A stretch of DNA of 64,000 nucleotides from Shewanella glacialipiscicola (GCF_023283485.1 NZ_JAKILU010000022.1:1-64000), one strand, 5' to 3'; positions 26,045-35,167 are shown, counted from the first letter of the stretch. Numbers and translations: made by a program. Notes: generated by a model not told the origin, from the sequence alone.

Positions 26045-26680
26045 ATGAACAGTGCGATGAAATCACTATCTCCTATTTTTATCATTATCCTATCCTTGGC
26101 GTTGTTAATCCCAGGGGTCACTCAGCCTATCATGAGTATCAGTGGCACTATCGATAAGTCTAAGCTTGCTGAGCAAGGTATAGCGCAAGTTGCCCAAAGC
26201 TTTGATGAAGACTCGGGGCGCGAACGTGCTCGCGGCATGTTAGGTATGGTCAGTGGTTTGCTCGGGCTGAATAACCTTAAGGGCGAAGTCGAAGTGTTGC
26301 AGAAAACTCGCAGTATTTGGGGAACGGTAACCGAACTTTATCACTCGGGCAATCGACTCGTTGCGGGCTTAGTCATGTTATTCAGTGTGGTTGTTCCCGC
26401 CTTGAAGTTGAGTTTAATGCTGGTACAGCAATGTGTGAGTTCGATTGGCCTGAAACTGAGGATTAATGCCGTCGTCAATGCACTCGCTAAGTGGTCGATG
26501 GCCGATGTGTTTGTGGTAGCGCTGATCATCACCTTTATGACGGGGAACGCCTCAGGCGGTATGGGGGAAATGTTGAAAACCCAGGCGCAATTTGAAAACG
26601 GTTTTTACTTCTTTACCGCTTACTGCATTTTATCGATTCTGAGTGGTTTTTTAGTGCGGCGTCCAACGCCAATTTTGTAG
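26045..26680 (+). CDS. PqiA-domain inner-membrane protein
   Basis: A 211-residue membrane protein with the paraquat-inducible protein A fold. It has an N-terminal hydrophobic segment, a middle pair near VAGLVMLFSVVVPALKLSLML, the family hallmark NALAKWSMADVFVVALIITF near residues 143-162, and a final segment. PqiA/LetA proteins work with MCE proteins in lipid transport between membranes, but here there is only the single PqiA half and no MCE gene. Its periplasmic loop with many Arg/Glu residues (about 50-80) is of unknown role. Confidence 0.8.
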   Translation: MNSAMKSLSPIFIIILSLALLIPGVTQPIMSISGTIDKSKLAEQGIAQVAQSFDEDSGRERARGMLGMVSGLLGLNNLKGEVEVLQKTRSIWGTVTELYHSGNRLVAGLVMLFSVVVPALKLSLMLVQQCVSSIGLKLRINAVVNALAKWSMADVFVVALIITFMTGNASGGMGEMLKTQAQFENGFYFFTAYCILSILSGFLVRRPTPIL

Positions 26681-26691
26681 CGAGTTTATAA

Positions 26692-26725
26692 GGCATGCCG
26701 ACCTTAGCGAGAAGGTCGGGATGCC
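26692..26725. terminator. Long hairpin between convergent genes
   Basis: GGCATgCCGACCTT and AAGGTCGGgATGCC form a 14-base stem with a six-base loop (AGCGAG), between the PqiA-like gene and the DUF3240-like gene. It has the position of a bidirectional terminator, although a strong U tract is lacking. Confidence 0.6.
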
Positions 26726-26755
26726 GAGATTTAATGCGGTTAATGGCGCAATGAG

Positions 26756-27061
26756 TTAGGACAAAGTACCATTTTGAACAATGGGCATAATCCAATAGCG
26801 GCAGGGATTATGTTTGCAGACCAGCGCCAGCGCAGCGAGCAGCGCCGCTTGTTGTGCCGCGGGGTGCATGATTTCGAATTTACAAAACTCCCGATAACCT
26901 TCTACTTGTTCCTTGATATTAAAATGACTGTGTTCGCGGCTAAAACCACAAATATTACCTAGGCTAAAACCCGACAGAAACTCCAGCTCTATCAAGGTAT
27001 CGACTATGTCGTCCTTAATATCATTCTGGGCGATCAGGACTAACAGTTGTTCTGTGCTCAT
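26756..27061 (-). CDS. DUF3240-type small protein of the metal efflux operon
   Basis: A 101-residue soluble protein resembling the DUF3240 family, which is found next to CzcA-type pumps and looks like a PII-like/CutA-like small regulator. VDTLIELEFLSGFSLGNICGFSREHS and a C-terminal CRYWIMPI stretch are recognisable. It overlaps the end of the RND pump gene by four bases (ATGA), so it is co-translated. Role in binding metal or regulating the pump is inference. Confidence 0.75.
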   Translation of the reverse strand: MSTEQLLVLIAQNDIKDDIVDTLIELEFLSGFSLGNICGFSREHSHFNIKEQVEGYREFCKFEIMHPAAQQAALLAALALVCKHNPCRYWIMPIVQNGTLS

Positions 27062-30000
27062 TTACGTTTCTCCAGCCAAAAATACAGAATTGGCAGTAAA
27101 TACAGTGTGGTTATGGTTGAAGTGAGCAGGCCGCCAATCACCACAATCGCTAAAGGTTTTTGAATTTCAGCCCCAGGGCCCGAGGCAAACACCAGCGGCA
27201 TAAGACCAAACATCGCCGTTGTGGCCGTCATCAAAATGGGGCGTAAACGCCGCGTGGCACCTTGTTCCACTCGTTCGCGCAGGTTGCTGAACATGTGCTG
27301 GGTTTGTTCGTAATAGCTGACCATCACCACGCCATTGAGTACAGCAACGCCGAGCAAGGCGATAAAACCAACCGAGGCGGGCACGGACAAATATTCCCCT
27401 GACAAATACAGGCTAACTATGCCGCCCATCATAGCGAAGGGAACATTGGCGAGGATTAAGCCCGCTTTGGCCAGTGAGCCAAATGTCGTGAATAAAATTA
27501 ATGTGATCAGTGCGATAGCAATGGGGATCACTAACAGTAAATTGCTGGTGGCCCGCTGCTGGTTTTCAAACTCGCCACCAAAACTCACGCTATAGCCACT
27601 CGGGAGTTTGATTTCCTGCGCGATTTTAGCGTTGAGCTCTTCTACAAAACTCACAATATCGCGACCTTGCACGTTGGTGGTTATCACTGAAAAGCGATTC
27701 CCTTGCTCACGCTCGATAAGGATGGGGCCTTGCTTATAGCTTAAGGTAGCGACATCACTCAGGCGTTTTAAGGAGTGATCTGGCATCACCAGTAACTGAT
27801 TTTCAAGCTCATTAATGCTGCTTAAGTGGCTCTGATTGTTAGCAATCAGCACGGGGGTGCGCTTTTTACCTTGCAGCACTTCGGTCACGATAACGCCTTC
27901 GAGCTGGCTTTTCAGGTAGCGAGCAAACTCCATGGTGCTCATGCCAAAGCCACGGGCGAGCTCGTTATCTAAGGTGAGGTTGATAAAAGGACTGCCTTCG
28001 ATCATCGCCATTTTCACATCGACGCTGCCGCTAGTGGTATTAACCAGCTGTTGGATTTGGCTCGTGAGCTGACCTAAGGTGTCGATATCGTTACCAAAGA
28101 CCTTGATCGCCACGTCGCCAATGCTGCCGGTGAGCATTTCGGATACGCGCATTTGTATCGGTTGAGTAAAGTTAAAATTAACGCCGGGATAGTCCAATAA
28201 CACAGTGCGGATCGCATCGATAAGTGCTTCTTTATTTACAAAGCGCCATTCGCTGCGGGGCAAAAGTTCTAAGAACACATCGGTTTCATTGAGTCCCATG
28301 GGATCTAAGCCGATTTCATCTGCACCTGTTCGCGCCACCATCTGTTTGATTTCAGGTACTTTGGCTAGCAAGGTTTGTTGAATTTGCTTGTCGATGGCAA
28401 TCGAAGCCTCGAGTGAAATTGACGGAGACTTCTCAAGCTGCAGGATAATGTCGCCTTCATCTAAGGTCGGCATAAAGGTTTTACCTACCAGTCCAAACAA
28501 CCCTAGGCTGACAATAAGCAAACTAAAGGCGATTATCATAAAGCGTTTTTGATGGCTAAACGTGCTCTTGAGACTGCCCAGATAGAGCTGTTTAAGCTTT
28601 TCAATCGCCTTAGGTTCCTTGGCGGCTTTTTCGTTGACGAGGTAAGAAGCGATAACCGGAATAACAGTTAACGACAACACCAGCGCCGACAGCATGGCAA
28701 ACACGATAGTGACCGCAACTGGGGTAAAGAGTTTGCCTTCAAGCCCGCTCAAGGTCAGCAAGGGCGAGAATACTATCATGACGATCACTGTGCCCGATAC
28801 CACGGGGATGGCAACGTCCTTGGTCGCGCGAAAAATCAAATGTAGCCGCGGTAATCTTTGCTTAGTGGCGATAAGATTCACCATGTTTTCGACCACGACC
28901 ACAGATGAATCCACTAACATGCCGATGGCGATAACTAGCCCGCCTAGGCTCATTAAGTTCGCAGAAAGATTGAAGTAATCCATCATCAAAAATGTCATCA
29001 GCGCGGCGAGAGGCAGCGAGAGTGACACGACCAATGCTGCGCGCACGTTGCCTAAAAATAGCGCCAGCAAGATGATTACCAGCACTACGGCTTCGAATAA
29101 GGCATTGGAGATGGTATCAATCGCGGTATTGATCAGATTCGCGCGGTCGTAAAAGGTGTTTATCTGGCTCCCTTCTGGCAAGGTTAGGCTGATTTGATCG
29201 AGCTTTTCCTTAATATCTTTGACCACTTGTGCGGTATTGGCATCTTTCAGGGCGATGATTAACGCTTCGGCGGTTTCGTTGCCGTCTTTCGTGACTGCGC
29301 CATAACGGGCTAAGTGACCAATTTGAATATCGGCTAGATCCTGTAGTCTATACACTCTAGCGTCATCGGCCTTGATCACTAATTGTTTGAGTTCGTCGAT
29401 GTCATCGATACGACCTTCGGCGCGCACGATAATGGTATCGGTACCAATAGTAAGTTTACCCGCACCTTCGTTATGATTATTTTCTACTATCGCTTGTTGC
29501 AGCGCTGCAAAGCTCACGCCCGCAGCTGCCATTGCCGCCGGTTTAGGCGTCACATTAAAGCTTTTAGCATATCCTCCGAGAATATTAACATCGGCGACGC
29601 CTGCAACGGTTCGCAGTAACGGGCGGATTTCCCATTCGAGTAATTGTCGCCTTTCCATCAGCGATAGATTGGGATTTTCGAGTGAAAACATAAAGATTTC
29701 GCTGAGTGGCGTACTCATTGGCGCTACGCCGCCTGTCACACCTTCAGGGAAACTATCCCACACGGCGGCGATGCGCTCGCTCACCTGTTGGCGCGCCCAA
29801 TAGATATCTGTACCTTCGTCAAAATCTAGGGTGATATCGCTAATGGCGTATTTAGTGGTCGAGCGCAGAATCGATTGATGGGGAATGCCTAACAGTTCGG
29901 TTTCAATCGGCACGGTAATTTGCGCTTCAATTTCCTCCGGCGTCATGCCGGGCGCCTTGAGGATAATCTTTACTTGGGTGGGCGAAATATCCGGAAAGGC

Positions 30001-30111
30001 ATCCAAGGGAATCAAAAACCAGGCTCGCGCTCCCGCTAACATAATAATCAGCGCCACAATCAGCACAAATAGGCGCTGCGTGAGCGAGAAGCGGATGACT
30101 GAGGTCAACAT
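27058..30111 (-). CDS. Heavy-metal efflux RND transporter (CzcA/CusA family)
   Basis: A 1017-residue inner-membrane proton-driven pump with the RND plan: TM1, a large periplasmic loop, TM2-6, TM7, a second large loop and TM8-12. It starts with an N-terminal LTQRLFVLIVALIIMLAG, and TM4 has AIGMLVDSSVVVVEN, which carries the conserved acidic proton-relay residue of HME-RND pumps. PTLDEGDIILQLE in the second half is typical of CzcA. Substrate metal is uncertain: I do not see the Met relay clearly enough to call Cu/Ag. It is encoded with an adaptor and a TolC-type protein, so export across both membranes is expected. Confidence 0.9.
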   Translation of the reverse strand: MLTSVIRFSLTQRLFVLIVALIIMLAGARAWFLIPLDAFPDISPTQVKIILKAPGMTPEEIEAQITVPIETELLGIPHQSILRSTTKYAISDITLDFDEGTDIYWARQQVSERIAAVWDSFPEGVTGGVAPMSTPLSEIFMFSLENPNLSLMERRQLLEWEIRPLLRTVAGVADVNILGGYAKSFNVTPKPAAMAAAGVSFAALQQAIVENNHNEGAGKLTIGTDTIIVRAEGRIDDIDELKQLVIKADDARVYRLQDLADIQIGHLARYGAVTKDGNETAEALIIALKDANTAQVVKDIKEKLDQISLTLPEGSQINTFYDRANLINTAIDTISNALFEAVVLVIILLALFLGNVRAALVVSLSLPLAALMTFLMMDYFNLSANLMSLGGLVIAIGMLVDSSVVVVENMVNLIATKQRLPRLHLIFRATKDVAIPVVSGTVIVMIVFSPLLTLSGLEGKLFTPVAVTIVFAMLSALVLSLTVIPVIASYLVNEKAAKEPKAIEKLKQLYLGSLKSTFSHQKRFMIIAFSLLIVSLGLFGLVGKTFMPTLDEGDIILQLEKSPSISLEASIAIDKQIQQTLLAKVPEIKQMVARTGADEIGLDPMGLNETDVFLELLPRSEWRFVNKEALIDAIRTVLLDYPGVNFNFTQPIQMRVSEMLTGSIGDVAIKVFGNDIDTLGQLTSQIQQLVNTTSGSVDVKMAMIEGSPFINLTLDNELARGFGMSTMEFARYLKSQLEGVIVTEVLQGKKRTPVLIANNQSHLSSINELENQLLVMPDHSLKRLSDVATLSYKQGPILIEREQGNRFSVITTNVQGRDIVSFVEELNAKIAQEIKLPSGYSVSFGGEFENQQRATSNLLLVIPIAIALITLILFTTFGSLAKAGLILANVPFAMMGGIVSLYLSGEYLSVPASVGFIALLGVAVLNGVVMVSYYEQTQHMFSNLRERVEQGATRRLRPILMTATTAMFGLMPLVFASGPGAEIQKPLAIVVIGGLLTSTITTLYLLPILYFWLEKRK

Positions 30112-30112
30112 C

Positions 30113-31141
30113 TTATTCGCCTCCTAGGCCAAGCATTATGCCTTTGACTGCGGCAACCGACTGGGATAACACTTGGATTTGGCTCAGATCCTGATCGCTT
30201 TCAACAATATATTGCTCAGGGGTTGAACCCAGAATATCGATAGTCACTGAGATGAGCGTGTCGGCGGTTTTAGTGAACACTTGGCTATCCTGCTCCCAAC
30301 TAAAAACACTATTTTTAGGTAGCAGATATACGGCTTTTTGATACTCGGGAATCACAGTGATCTGTTGTCCTAACAGTAAGTTACATTCCTGCGGCACGGG
30401 TGATGACCAAGCGGTCACAAAGGCACCTTCGGCGATGGCCGACATAGACTCAATGGCGATATGGCACTGATTGATGTTCACCGCCGAGAGCGAATGTGAC
30501 TGGCTCATAGGCACACTGACTTTGATGCGAATGCTGTCGCTAGGCACCAGTGAAAATAGCTGTGAACCCGCCATATAAGGTCCATTTACTTGGTTGAGTT
30601 TGACGATCCCCGCGATTGGCGTGCCTACCACTAGCGAGTCTGTGGTGGCATCTGTGCTTTTGACTAGCTCCATAAAATGCTGCATGTGCTCGTATTCGAG
30701 GTGAGTGCTGAAGTAGTCTTGGCTGATCTCGCGCCACTTTTCGGCGCTGATACTGCCATTGTTTAATAAGGGTTTATTGCGCTCATAACGGCCCTTTGCC
30801 AGTTGATATAAGCTGCTTGCGGCTTCGACTTGGGCGAGGTAGTGAAACACTTCTGGCCCTGTCAGTTTGACTATCGCTTGCCCCTTAGTAACCCGCTGGC
30901 CTTGGCCGACGAGGAAGCTGATCTGCTGGATATTCTCCGGCGTGCTGATCCAGTAATCATTACCGGGGAGGATTTCAATCTGTGCGGGCAAAGGGCTGCC
31001 CTCATAGCTGGCGACTTTCTGTGGTTGCACGTAGCTCAGGTCTAAATTACCGAGGGAACTTATCGTTAAGGATTCAGCCTGCACTAAGGTGGCAACACTG
31101 GCGGATAAACAGAAAAGGCATGCGCCGTACTTGGCCATCAT
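30113..31141 (-). CDS. RND efflux periplasmic adaptor subunit
   Basis: A 342-residue membrane-fusion protein with a signal peptide (CLFCLSASVATLVQA). LPAQIEILPGNDYWIS is the membrane-proximal beta domain and VGQGQRVTKGQAIVKLTGPE is the lipoyl-like domain. A helical hairpin (about 100-150) follows, and then a second lipoyl half around VVGTPIAGIVKLNQVNG. It is rather short and lacks the His-rich metal-binding tails of some CusB/CzcB proteins. It lies one base before the pump gene and overlaps the outer-membrane gene by four bases. Confidence 0.85.
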   Translation of the reverse strand: MMAKYGACLFCLSASVATLVQAESLTISSLGNLDLSYVQPQKVASYEGSPLPAQIEILPGNDYWISTPENIQQISFLVGQGQRVTKGQAIVKLTGPEVFHYLAQVEAASSLYQLAKGRYERNKPLLNNGSISAEKWREISQDYFSTHLEYEHMQHFMELVKSTDATTDSLVVGTPIAGIVKLNQVNGPYMAGSQLFSLVPSDSIRIKVSVPMSQSHSLSAVNINQCHIAIESMSAIAEGAFVTAWSSPVPQECNLLLGQQITVIPEYQKAVYLLPKNSVFSWEQDSQVFTKTADTLISVTIDILGSTPEQYIVESDQDLSQIQVLSQSVAAVKGIMLGLGGE

Positions 31142-32361
31142 AATGAAATTCCTAGGGCTTGCAGTTGTTGGGAGTGCAGTTGTTGCTGCGCGACTTGGTT
31201 CAGTGCCAAGCGAGATTCGGTATCGAGCGCATCCATATAGCGGCGCAGCCAGACTTCGTAGCTAACTTGGTTTTGGTCTTTGACCTTAGCCAGCTCCTCT
31301 GTGATGGTGCGGCTAAGGTGTAATGCTTGAGTCAGCAATGTCTGTTGGTCGAGTAAGTTGTTTTGCTGTTGCTCTAGTTTTTTAAGCTGAGTTTTTAGCT
31401 CGATATAGGTTCGGTCGAGGTTGAGCGTGTGCTCGGTATTGGCTTGTTGCCATTGGGATAATTCGGTTTGTGATAGGGCAGAACCCAAAGTCAGTGGTAC
31501 AGAAACGGCGATGCCAAGCTGTTGATCATCGACTTGATTATCGGCGGTATTTTTGGCCGTGAGTGAGACAGTCCAAGGATCGTTATTCCCCGTTTGCTGA
31601 CTCTGGATGATCAGCAGCTGTTGCTGCTTCTGCAGGCTCAATAATTGCCATAATGGATGTTGCGCGAGAATGTCATTGGGTTGGCTGCTGGCTGGAAGTG
31701 GCCGCGCGGTTTCGGCTATGTCCTGCGGTATTTGCTCTTGTCCTGTCAGTTGCTGATAGAGAGCAAGCGCATCGGCCTGTTGCTGATTTAGGTCGACCCG
31801 CTCCAGTGCAATATCCACCAGTTCGCGCTCTAACAAGAGTATGTGGGCAATCGGCAGTTCGCCCGCATCAGTGAGTTGCTTTTGCTGACTATGGAGTTTG
31901 TCGAGTAATTGGCTCTTACGATCTAATTGGGCTAGTTTTACTGCGGCAAGACGATGTTCCCACAGGCTTTGTCGCAATAATCCCGATAAATACAGGCCTT
32001 GCAGCGCGACTTGTTGCGACTTAATGCCTTGGGTGAGTTGTTTAATTTGCTTATCGCTGCTGTGCAAAGCAGGGGATTTTATTGGCAAATTGAGTGAGAG
32101 TTCTTGCTCGTAGCTGTTACCATTATCTAGGCTACCTAAGTGACTCAAGCTAATGCTCGGCAGGCCATTGAGCCAAGATGAGCTGCTTAAGCTTATTTGT
32201 GATTGCGGTAACTGACCGCCTGACTGAGATAAAGAATGTAATCTAGTTTGGCTGGTGAAGAGTGCTGGAGATAGCTCGGAATTCGCGGCGTGGCACAGGA
32301 AACTGCTGCTGACTAAGCTCGTCAACAGACATAACTTGATACAAGACGTACTGACAGACAT
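31138..32361 (-). CDS. TolC-family outer-membrane efflux protein
   Basis: A 407-residue protein with a signal peptide (LCLLTSLVSSSFLCHA) and long helical, Gln/Leu-rich regions with heptad character, typical of the outer-membrane efflux (OEP) alpha-barrel. It is the first gene of a four-gene operon of outer-membrane protein, adaptor, pump and DUF3240. Its promoter region faces a LuxR-type regulator and contains a large dyad. It is at the short end for the family, and similarity to CzcC is loose. Confidence 0.8.
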   Translation of the reverse strand: MSVSTSCIKLCLLTSLVSSSFLCHAANSELSPALFTSQTRLHSLSQSGGQLPQSQISLSSSSWLNGLPSISLSHLGSLDNGNSYEQELSLNLPIKSPALHSSDKQIKQLTQGIKSQQVALQGLYLSGLLRQSLWEHRLAAVKLAQLDRKSQLLDKLHSQQKQLTDAGELPIAHILLLERELVDIALERVDLNQQQADALALYQQLTGQEQIPQDIAETARPLPASSQPNDILAQHPLWQLLSLQKQQQLLIIQSQQTGNNDPWTVSLTAKNTADNQVDDQQLGIAVSVPLTLGSALSQTELSQWQQANTEHTLNLDRTYIELKTQLKKLEQQQNNLLDQQTLLTQALHLSRTITEELAKVKDQNQVSYEVWLRRYMDALDTESRLALNQVAQQQLHSQQLQALGISL

Positions 32362-32423
32362 AGGACGATTCTATGGTAATAAAGAGTGCTGTCAGTGTAG
32401 AGATTGGTGGGCGAAAGTCGTGG

Positions 32424-32463
32424 GGGACATGTATCATAAAACCGTTTATGGTACATATGTCCC
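32424..32463. promoter_or_regulatory. Large dyad, candidate operator of the efflux operon
   Basis: GGGACATGTATCATAAA and TTTATGGTACATATGTCCC form an imperfect inverted repeat with a four-base centre (ACCG). It lies between the divergent TolC-type gene and the LuxR-type regulator, about 60 bases from the first start and 44 bases from the second. Confidence 0.6.
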
Positions 32464-32476
32464 ATAAATTAATGGG
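32461..32476. promoter_or_regulatory. Second dyad before the LuxR-type gene
   Basis: CCCAT-AAATTA-ATGGG overlaps the right arm of the larger dyad by three bases. It could be an alternative hairpin in the regulator leader or a second half of the operator. Confidence 0.4.
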
Positions 32477-32506
32477 TTGATTTTGCTTTTATTTAGGAGT
32501 TTTTCG

Positions 32507-33052
32507 ATGAAGGATCTTGTCATTATTGGTCTGTTGGCCTTGATCATATGCTTTAAGCTTTTTGACATCACTTCCGACATTCAATTGGGCATTCCCCAAT
32601 GGCATATTGCACAGGAAGCCATGTTGTTAGTGCTCACTGTGATTGGTGCCATGTACTTAAGTTATGATCTTATTCGTCGCTCTCGCGAAGTGAAAGCGTT
32701 GGCTAAACGGCTGGATAATGCAGATAAGAAAATCGACAATATGTCGACGCAAATGCGTTCCGCCAGACAAGAATACAGCCAGGCTGTATCGAACCAATTT
32801 GAAACTTGGGGCTTTACTAAGAGTGAGCAGCAAGTGGCATTTCTATTACTTAAAGGCTTAAGTTTTAAAGAAATTGCCGAAGTGCGTCAGACCAAAGAAA
32901 AAACCGTCAGACAGCAGGCATCAACCATTTATGGTAAAGCAGCAGTCGATGGACGCCATACTTTCTGTGCTTGGTTTATGGAGGATTTTATCCAAGAGCA
33001 TAATCAAGATATTGCCGCGAACGAAGCGGCATCAAGCCATAAGGCAGCGTAA
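32507..33052 (+). CDS. Membrane-anchored LuxR-type regulator
   Basis: A 181-residue protein with two N-terminal transmembrane segments (about 3-20 and 39-58), a short coiled coil (about 65-95) and a C-terminal helix-turn-helix of LuxR/GerE type. The HTH region is TKSEQQVAFLLLKGLSFKEI through KTVRQQASTIYGKAAV. There is no receiver or periplasmic sensor domain of any size. ATG at 32507 is chosen because AGGAG is well placed. It is divergent from the metal efflux operon and is the likely regulator. DNA binding from the membrane, as in CadC or ToxR, is inferred. Confidence 0.8.
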   Translation: MKDLVIIGLLALIICFKLFDITSDIQLGIPQWHIAQEAMLLVLTVIGAMYLSYDLIRRSREVKALAKRLDNADKKIDNMSTQMRSARQEYSQAVSNQFETWGFTKSEQQVAFLLLKGLSFKEIAEVRQTKEKTVRQQASTIYGKAAVDGRHTFCAWFMEDFIQEHNQDIAANEAASSHKAA

Positions 33053-33160
33053 ATAAGTACAGAACTGACTTAGCTGTTATAGCTATTTGTTATTAATAAA
33101 TGATATTTGTTAGCCTTTAAGTTCTAAACAATAATGAGCATCCCCTAAGTTTGCAGGAAG

Positions 33161-33313
33161 ATGCAATTGAAGAACTGGTTGATTATCGTGTTTTGCCTGC
33201 TTGCCTTAATTGCGTCAACGCAAACCTTCGGATTGGTACGTTCGCTGATTGAATTATGCGCTTTTGTCGGTGTTCTTTTTTGGGCTTGGCGAGTGCAGAC
33301 GATGGCAGAGTAA
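33161..33313 (+). CDS. Predicted 50-residue membrane protein
   Basis: A short ORF with AGGA close to its ATG, encoding two hydrophobic segments (about 6-18 and 29-43) with charged ends and little else. A perfect 13-bp inverted repeat spans its stop codon, as a terminator of a real gene would. It lies between the LuxR-type gene and the convergent YeiH-type gene. I do not recognise it; the spacing of the ribosome site is short. Confidence 0.5.
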   Translation: MQLKNWLIIVFCLLALIASTQTFGLVRSLIELCAFVGVLFWAWRVQTMAE

Positions 33314-33328
33314 ATCTCTGCCATCGTC
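33298..33328. terminator. Perfect 13-bp hairpin at the small ORF stop
   Basis: GACGATGGCAGAG and CTCTGCCATCGTC with loop TAAAT, which contains the stop codon. It lies between convergent genes and is followed by an AT-rich stretch. Probably a terminator for the plus strand and possibly for the YeiH-type gene. Confidence 0.65.
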
Positions 33329-33336
33329 AATATTTA

Positions 33337-34287
33337 TTACTGAAAATAAAGAATATACACTAAAGATGTTACACCAATTGCTGCCCACAACATTACCCCA
33401 AGTAGTAAAGGCTTTGGGCCACTCGCGCGCATTTTCTGCACAGTAATTCCTGCACCAATCAAAAATAAACACACTACGAGTGCGCGTTTTGAGAGCATAA
33501 ATAGGGTGTCATAAACTGCATTAAATTGTGGTAACCAATGCGCTACAGCAATCGCTAAGCAATAAAAACCAATAAAATATGGCAGATTAATTTTGCGTTT
33601 ATTGCCACCAAATATCATAGCGCTGACAAGGGCGATAGGGATAATCCACAGTGCGCGAGAGAGTTTTATGGTTGTGGCGATTTTTAAGGCTTCGTCACCA
33701 TAGGCTGACGCAGCACCGACAACCGATGAGGTGTCGTGGATGGCAATGGCACTCCACACGCCAAAATCGTATTGGCTCATGTTGAGTAAATGGCCAATAG
33801 CGGGGAATAAAAATAGTGCAACTGAATTGAGCACAAACACACAGGCTAATGCCGTGGCAGTTTGGTCATTTTTGGCATTAATAGCAGGGGCGACAGCAGC
33901 AATCGCACTACCGCCACAGATAGCGGTGCCAGAGGCAATTAAGTGGCCTGTCACGTGATCAAATTTGAGGGCGCGAGTGAGTATAAAACCAAGGCCGAGA
34001 GTGAAAAAAATCGAACCTACAATCAAACCAAAGTTGTGGGTACTGGCTTCTATGGCGGTGGTGACATTAATGCCAAACCCTAAGCCAATGATTGAATAAG
34101 ATAGGAGCTTTTTAGTCAGTGCAGTGATATTCCAGTCCACCGGTACCCAACCTAAGCTTGCCAAGGTAAAACCTAGCACTAACGCCATAGGAGATGAGAT
34201 AAAAGGTGTGAGGCATAATAAACCCGCACAGATAAAAATAATGCGCTGACGTTTATTAACGTCTTGTAATTTTGATGAAAGTTTCAT
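33337..34287 (-). CDS. YeiH/UPF0324-family putative sulfate exporter
   Basis: A 316-residue inner-membrane protein with about ten hydrophobic segments and UPF0324 hallmarks: [34 protein letters not shown], and [18 protein letters not shown]. Members are often annotated as putative sulfate exporters, but the substrate is little tested. Monocistronic, convergent with the small ORF. No LysR regulator gene (as beside E. coli yeiH) is adjacent. Confidence 0.85.
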   Translation of the reverse strand: MKLSSKLQDVNKRQRIIFICAGLLCLTPFISSPMALVLGFTLASLGWVPVDWNITALTKKLLSYSIIGLGFGINVTTAIEASTHNFGLIVGSIFFTLGLGFILTRALKFDHVTGHLIASGTAICGGSAIAAVAPAINAKNDQTATALACVFVLNSVALFLFPAIGHLLNMSQYDFGVWSAIAIHDTSSVVGAASAYGDEALKIATTIKLSRALWIIPIALVSAMIFGGNKRKINLPYFIGFYCLAIAVAHWLPQFNAVYDTLFMLSKRALVVCLFLIGAGITVQKMRASGPKPLLLGVMLWAAIGVTSLVYILYFQ

Positions 34288-34507
34288 ATCTACCTATGCA
34301 CTAGCGATTAAATATTATCGCTCCAATGCCATTATTTACACTAATACCGCTAATAAAAAATGGCCATCAATAAGGACTGATATTGGAAAACGATGCTAGG
34401 GACATTATAGCTGTGAGTGTTAGCTTCAATAAAATCAATTAAACTTATTTTTATCATCAATTTTATTTATTGTTTGGCGGGATACATTTGCGCAAAGGTA
34501 AAGCAGC

Positions 34508-34536
34508 GGAGATCAACTGCGGCGCAGTTAATCTCC
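34508..34536 (-). terminator. Hairpin after the malate-synthase-like gene
   Basis: GGAGATcAACTGC-GGC-GCAGTTaATCTCC, a 12-pair stem with one mismatch, ten bases after the stop of the 34.5 kb gene. The following bases on the minus strand are only partly U-rich. Confidence 0.6.
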
Positions 34537-34546
34537 CCACGAGAAT

Positions 34547-35110
34547 TTATAAATTTACGATGCTTTTCAAATCGTAATCACTGCCATCTTTCGCTGTAAA
34601 TAACTTATCTTGAGTATCGTTAGCGCTAGGCATACCGACATGTAGCAAGCTAAGCCAATGGCGTGATGCTGCAGAGCGTGCCTCGGTGGTTTCCATTAAG
34701 ATGCTTGAAGACGCTTCTATTTGGATATCTTCTAAATTGGCCACGTCTCTGGCACCTATCATGCCGCAACGGTCAAAACTCAGCTCAACGTGACAATCTT
34801 GGTCTTGCAGTACGATAGCGCTGGGCGCATCTTTAGTGCCATTAAAGGCCACAAACTGCTTTGGTTGGCGTAAACCACTGTGGCTGCCGTCGGCAAAAAA
34901 GGCTAACAAATGCTGGTAGTAAACGACGTAGCTGCTCACATCTTGATGTGAACCAGAGCTAAGTGGAAAGAGTCGGTCGATGAAAAGTTTCGCCTTGGCG
35001 ATTTTTTCGTGCTCGGCAATCCCAACATGGACTACGGCTAGCACTTCTTCTGCGATGAGGTTGTTTAAATTTGTTTGGCTCTGGTTATTGCTGATTATTG
35101 ACATAGTCAT
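34547..35110 (-). CDS. Stand-alone malate synthase G clasp-domain-like protein
   Basis: A 187-residue protein that aligns by eye with the alpha/beta clasp segment of malate synthase G (roughly E. coli GlcB residues 165-325). Matches include LFIDRLFPLSSGSHQDV (42-58) to MSG FLDESLPLENGSYQDV. RQPKQFVAFNGTKDAPSAI (81-99) corresponds to the MSG QFVGYRG-APTCI region, with FTAKDGSDYDL near the end. The TIM barrel with the catalytic Arg/Asp and Mg ligands is absent, and the DCEDS motif is METTE here. So it cannot be a malate synthase. It is intact and has a hairpin after its stop. It is divergent from a DUF3612 regulator. Role unknown. Confidence 0.75.
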   Translation of the reverse strand: MTMSIISNNQSQTNLNNLIAEEVLAVVHVGIAEHEKIAKAKLFIDRLFPLSSGSHQDVSSYVVYYQHLLAFFADGSHSGLRQPKQFVAFNGTKDAPSAIVLQDQDCHVELSFDRCGMIGARDVANLEDIQIEASSSILMETTEARSAASRHWLSLLHVGMPSANDTQDKLFTAKDGSDYDLKSIVNL

Positions 35111-35167
35111 CGCTCGTTCCTCTACTCTTTCAATTTAAAAAATACGGTTCAGGGTTTCGATTTAACT

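Noticed and set aside
28694..28978. Antisense ORFs inside the RND pump gene
   Set aside because: They are shadows of the strong coding frame on the opposite strand, with no RBS or recognisable domain.
34547..35110. Pseudogene of malate synthase G
   Set aside because: The frame is intact with start, stop and hairpin, and the next 250 bases show no remnant of the catalytic barrel. Kept as a domain protein, though an old truncation is possible.
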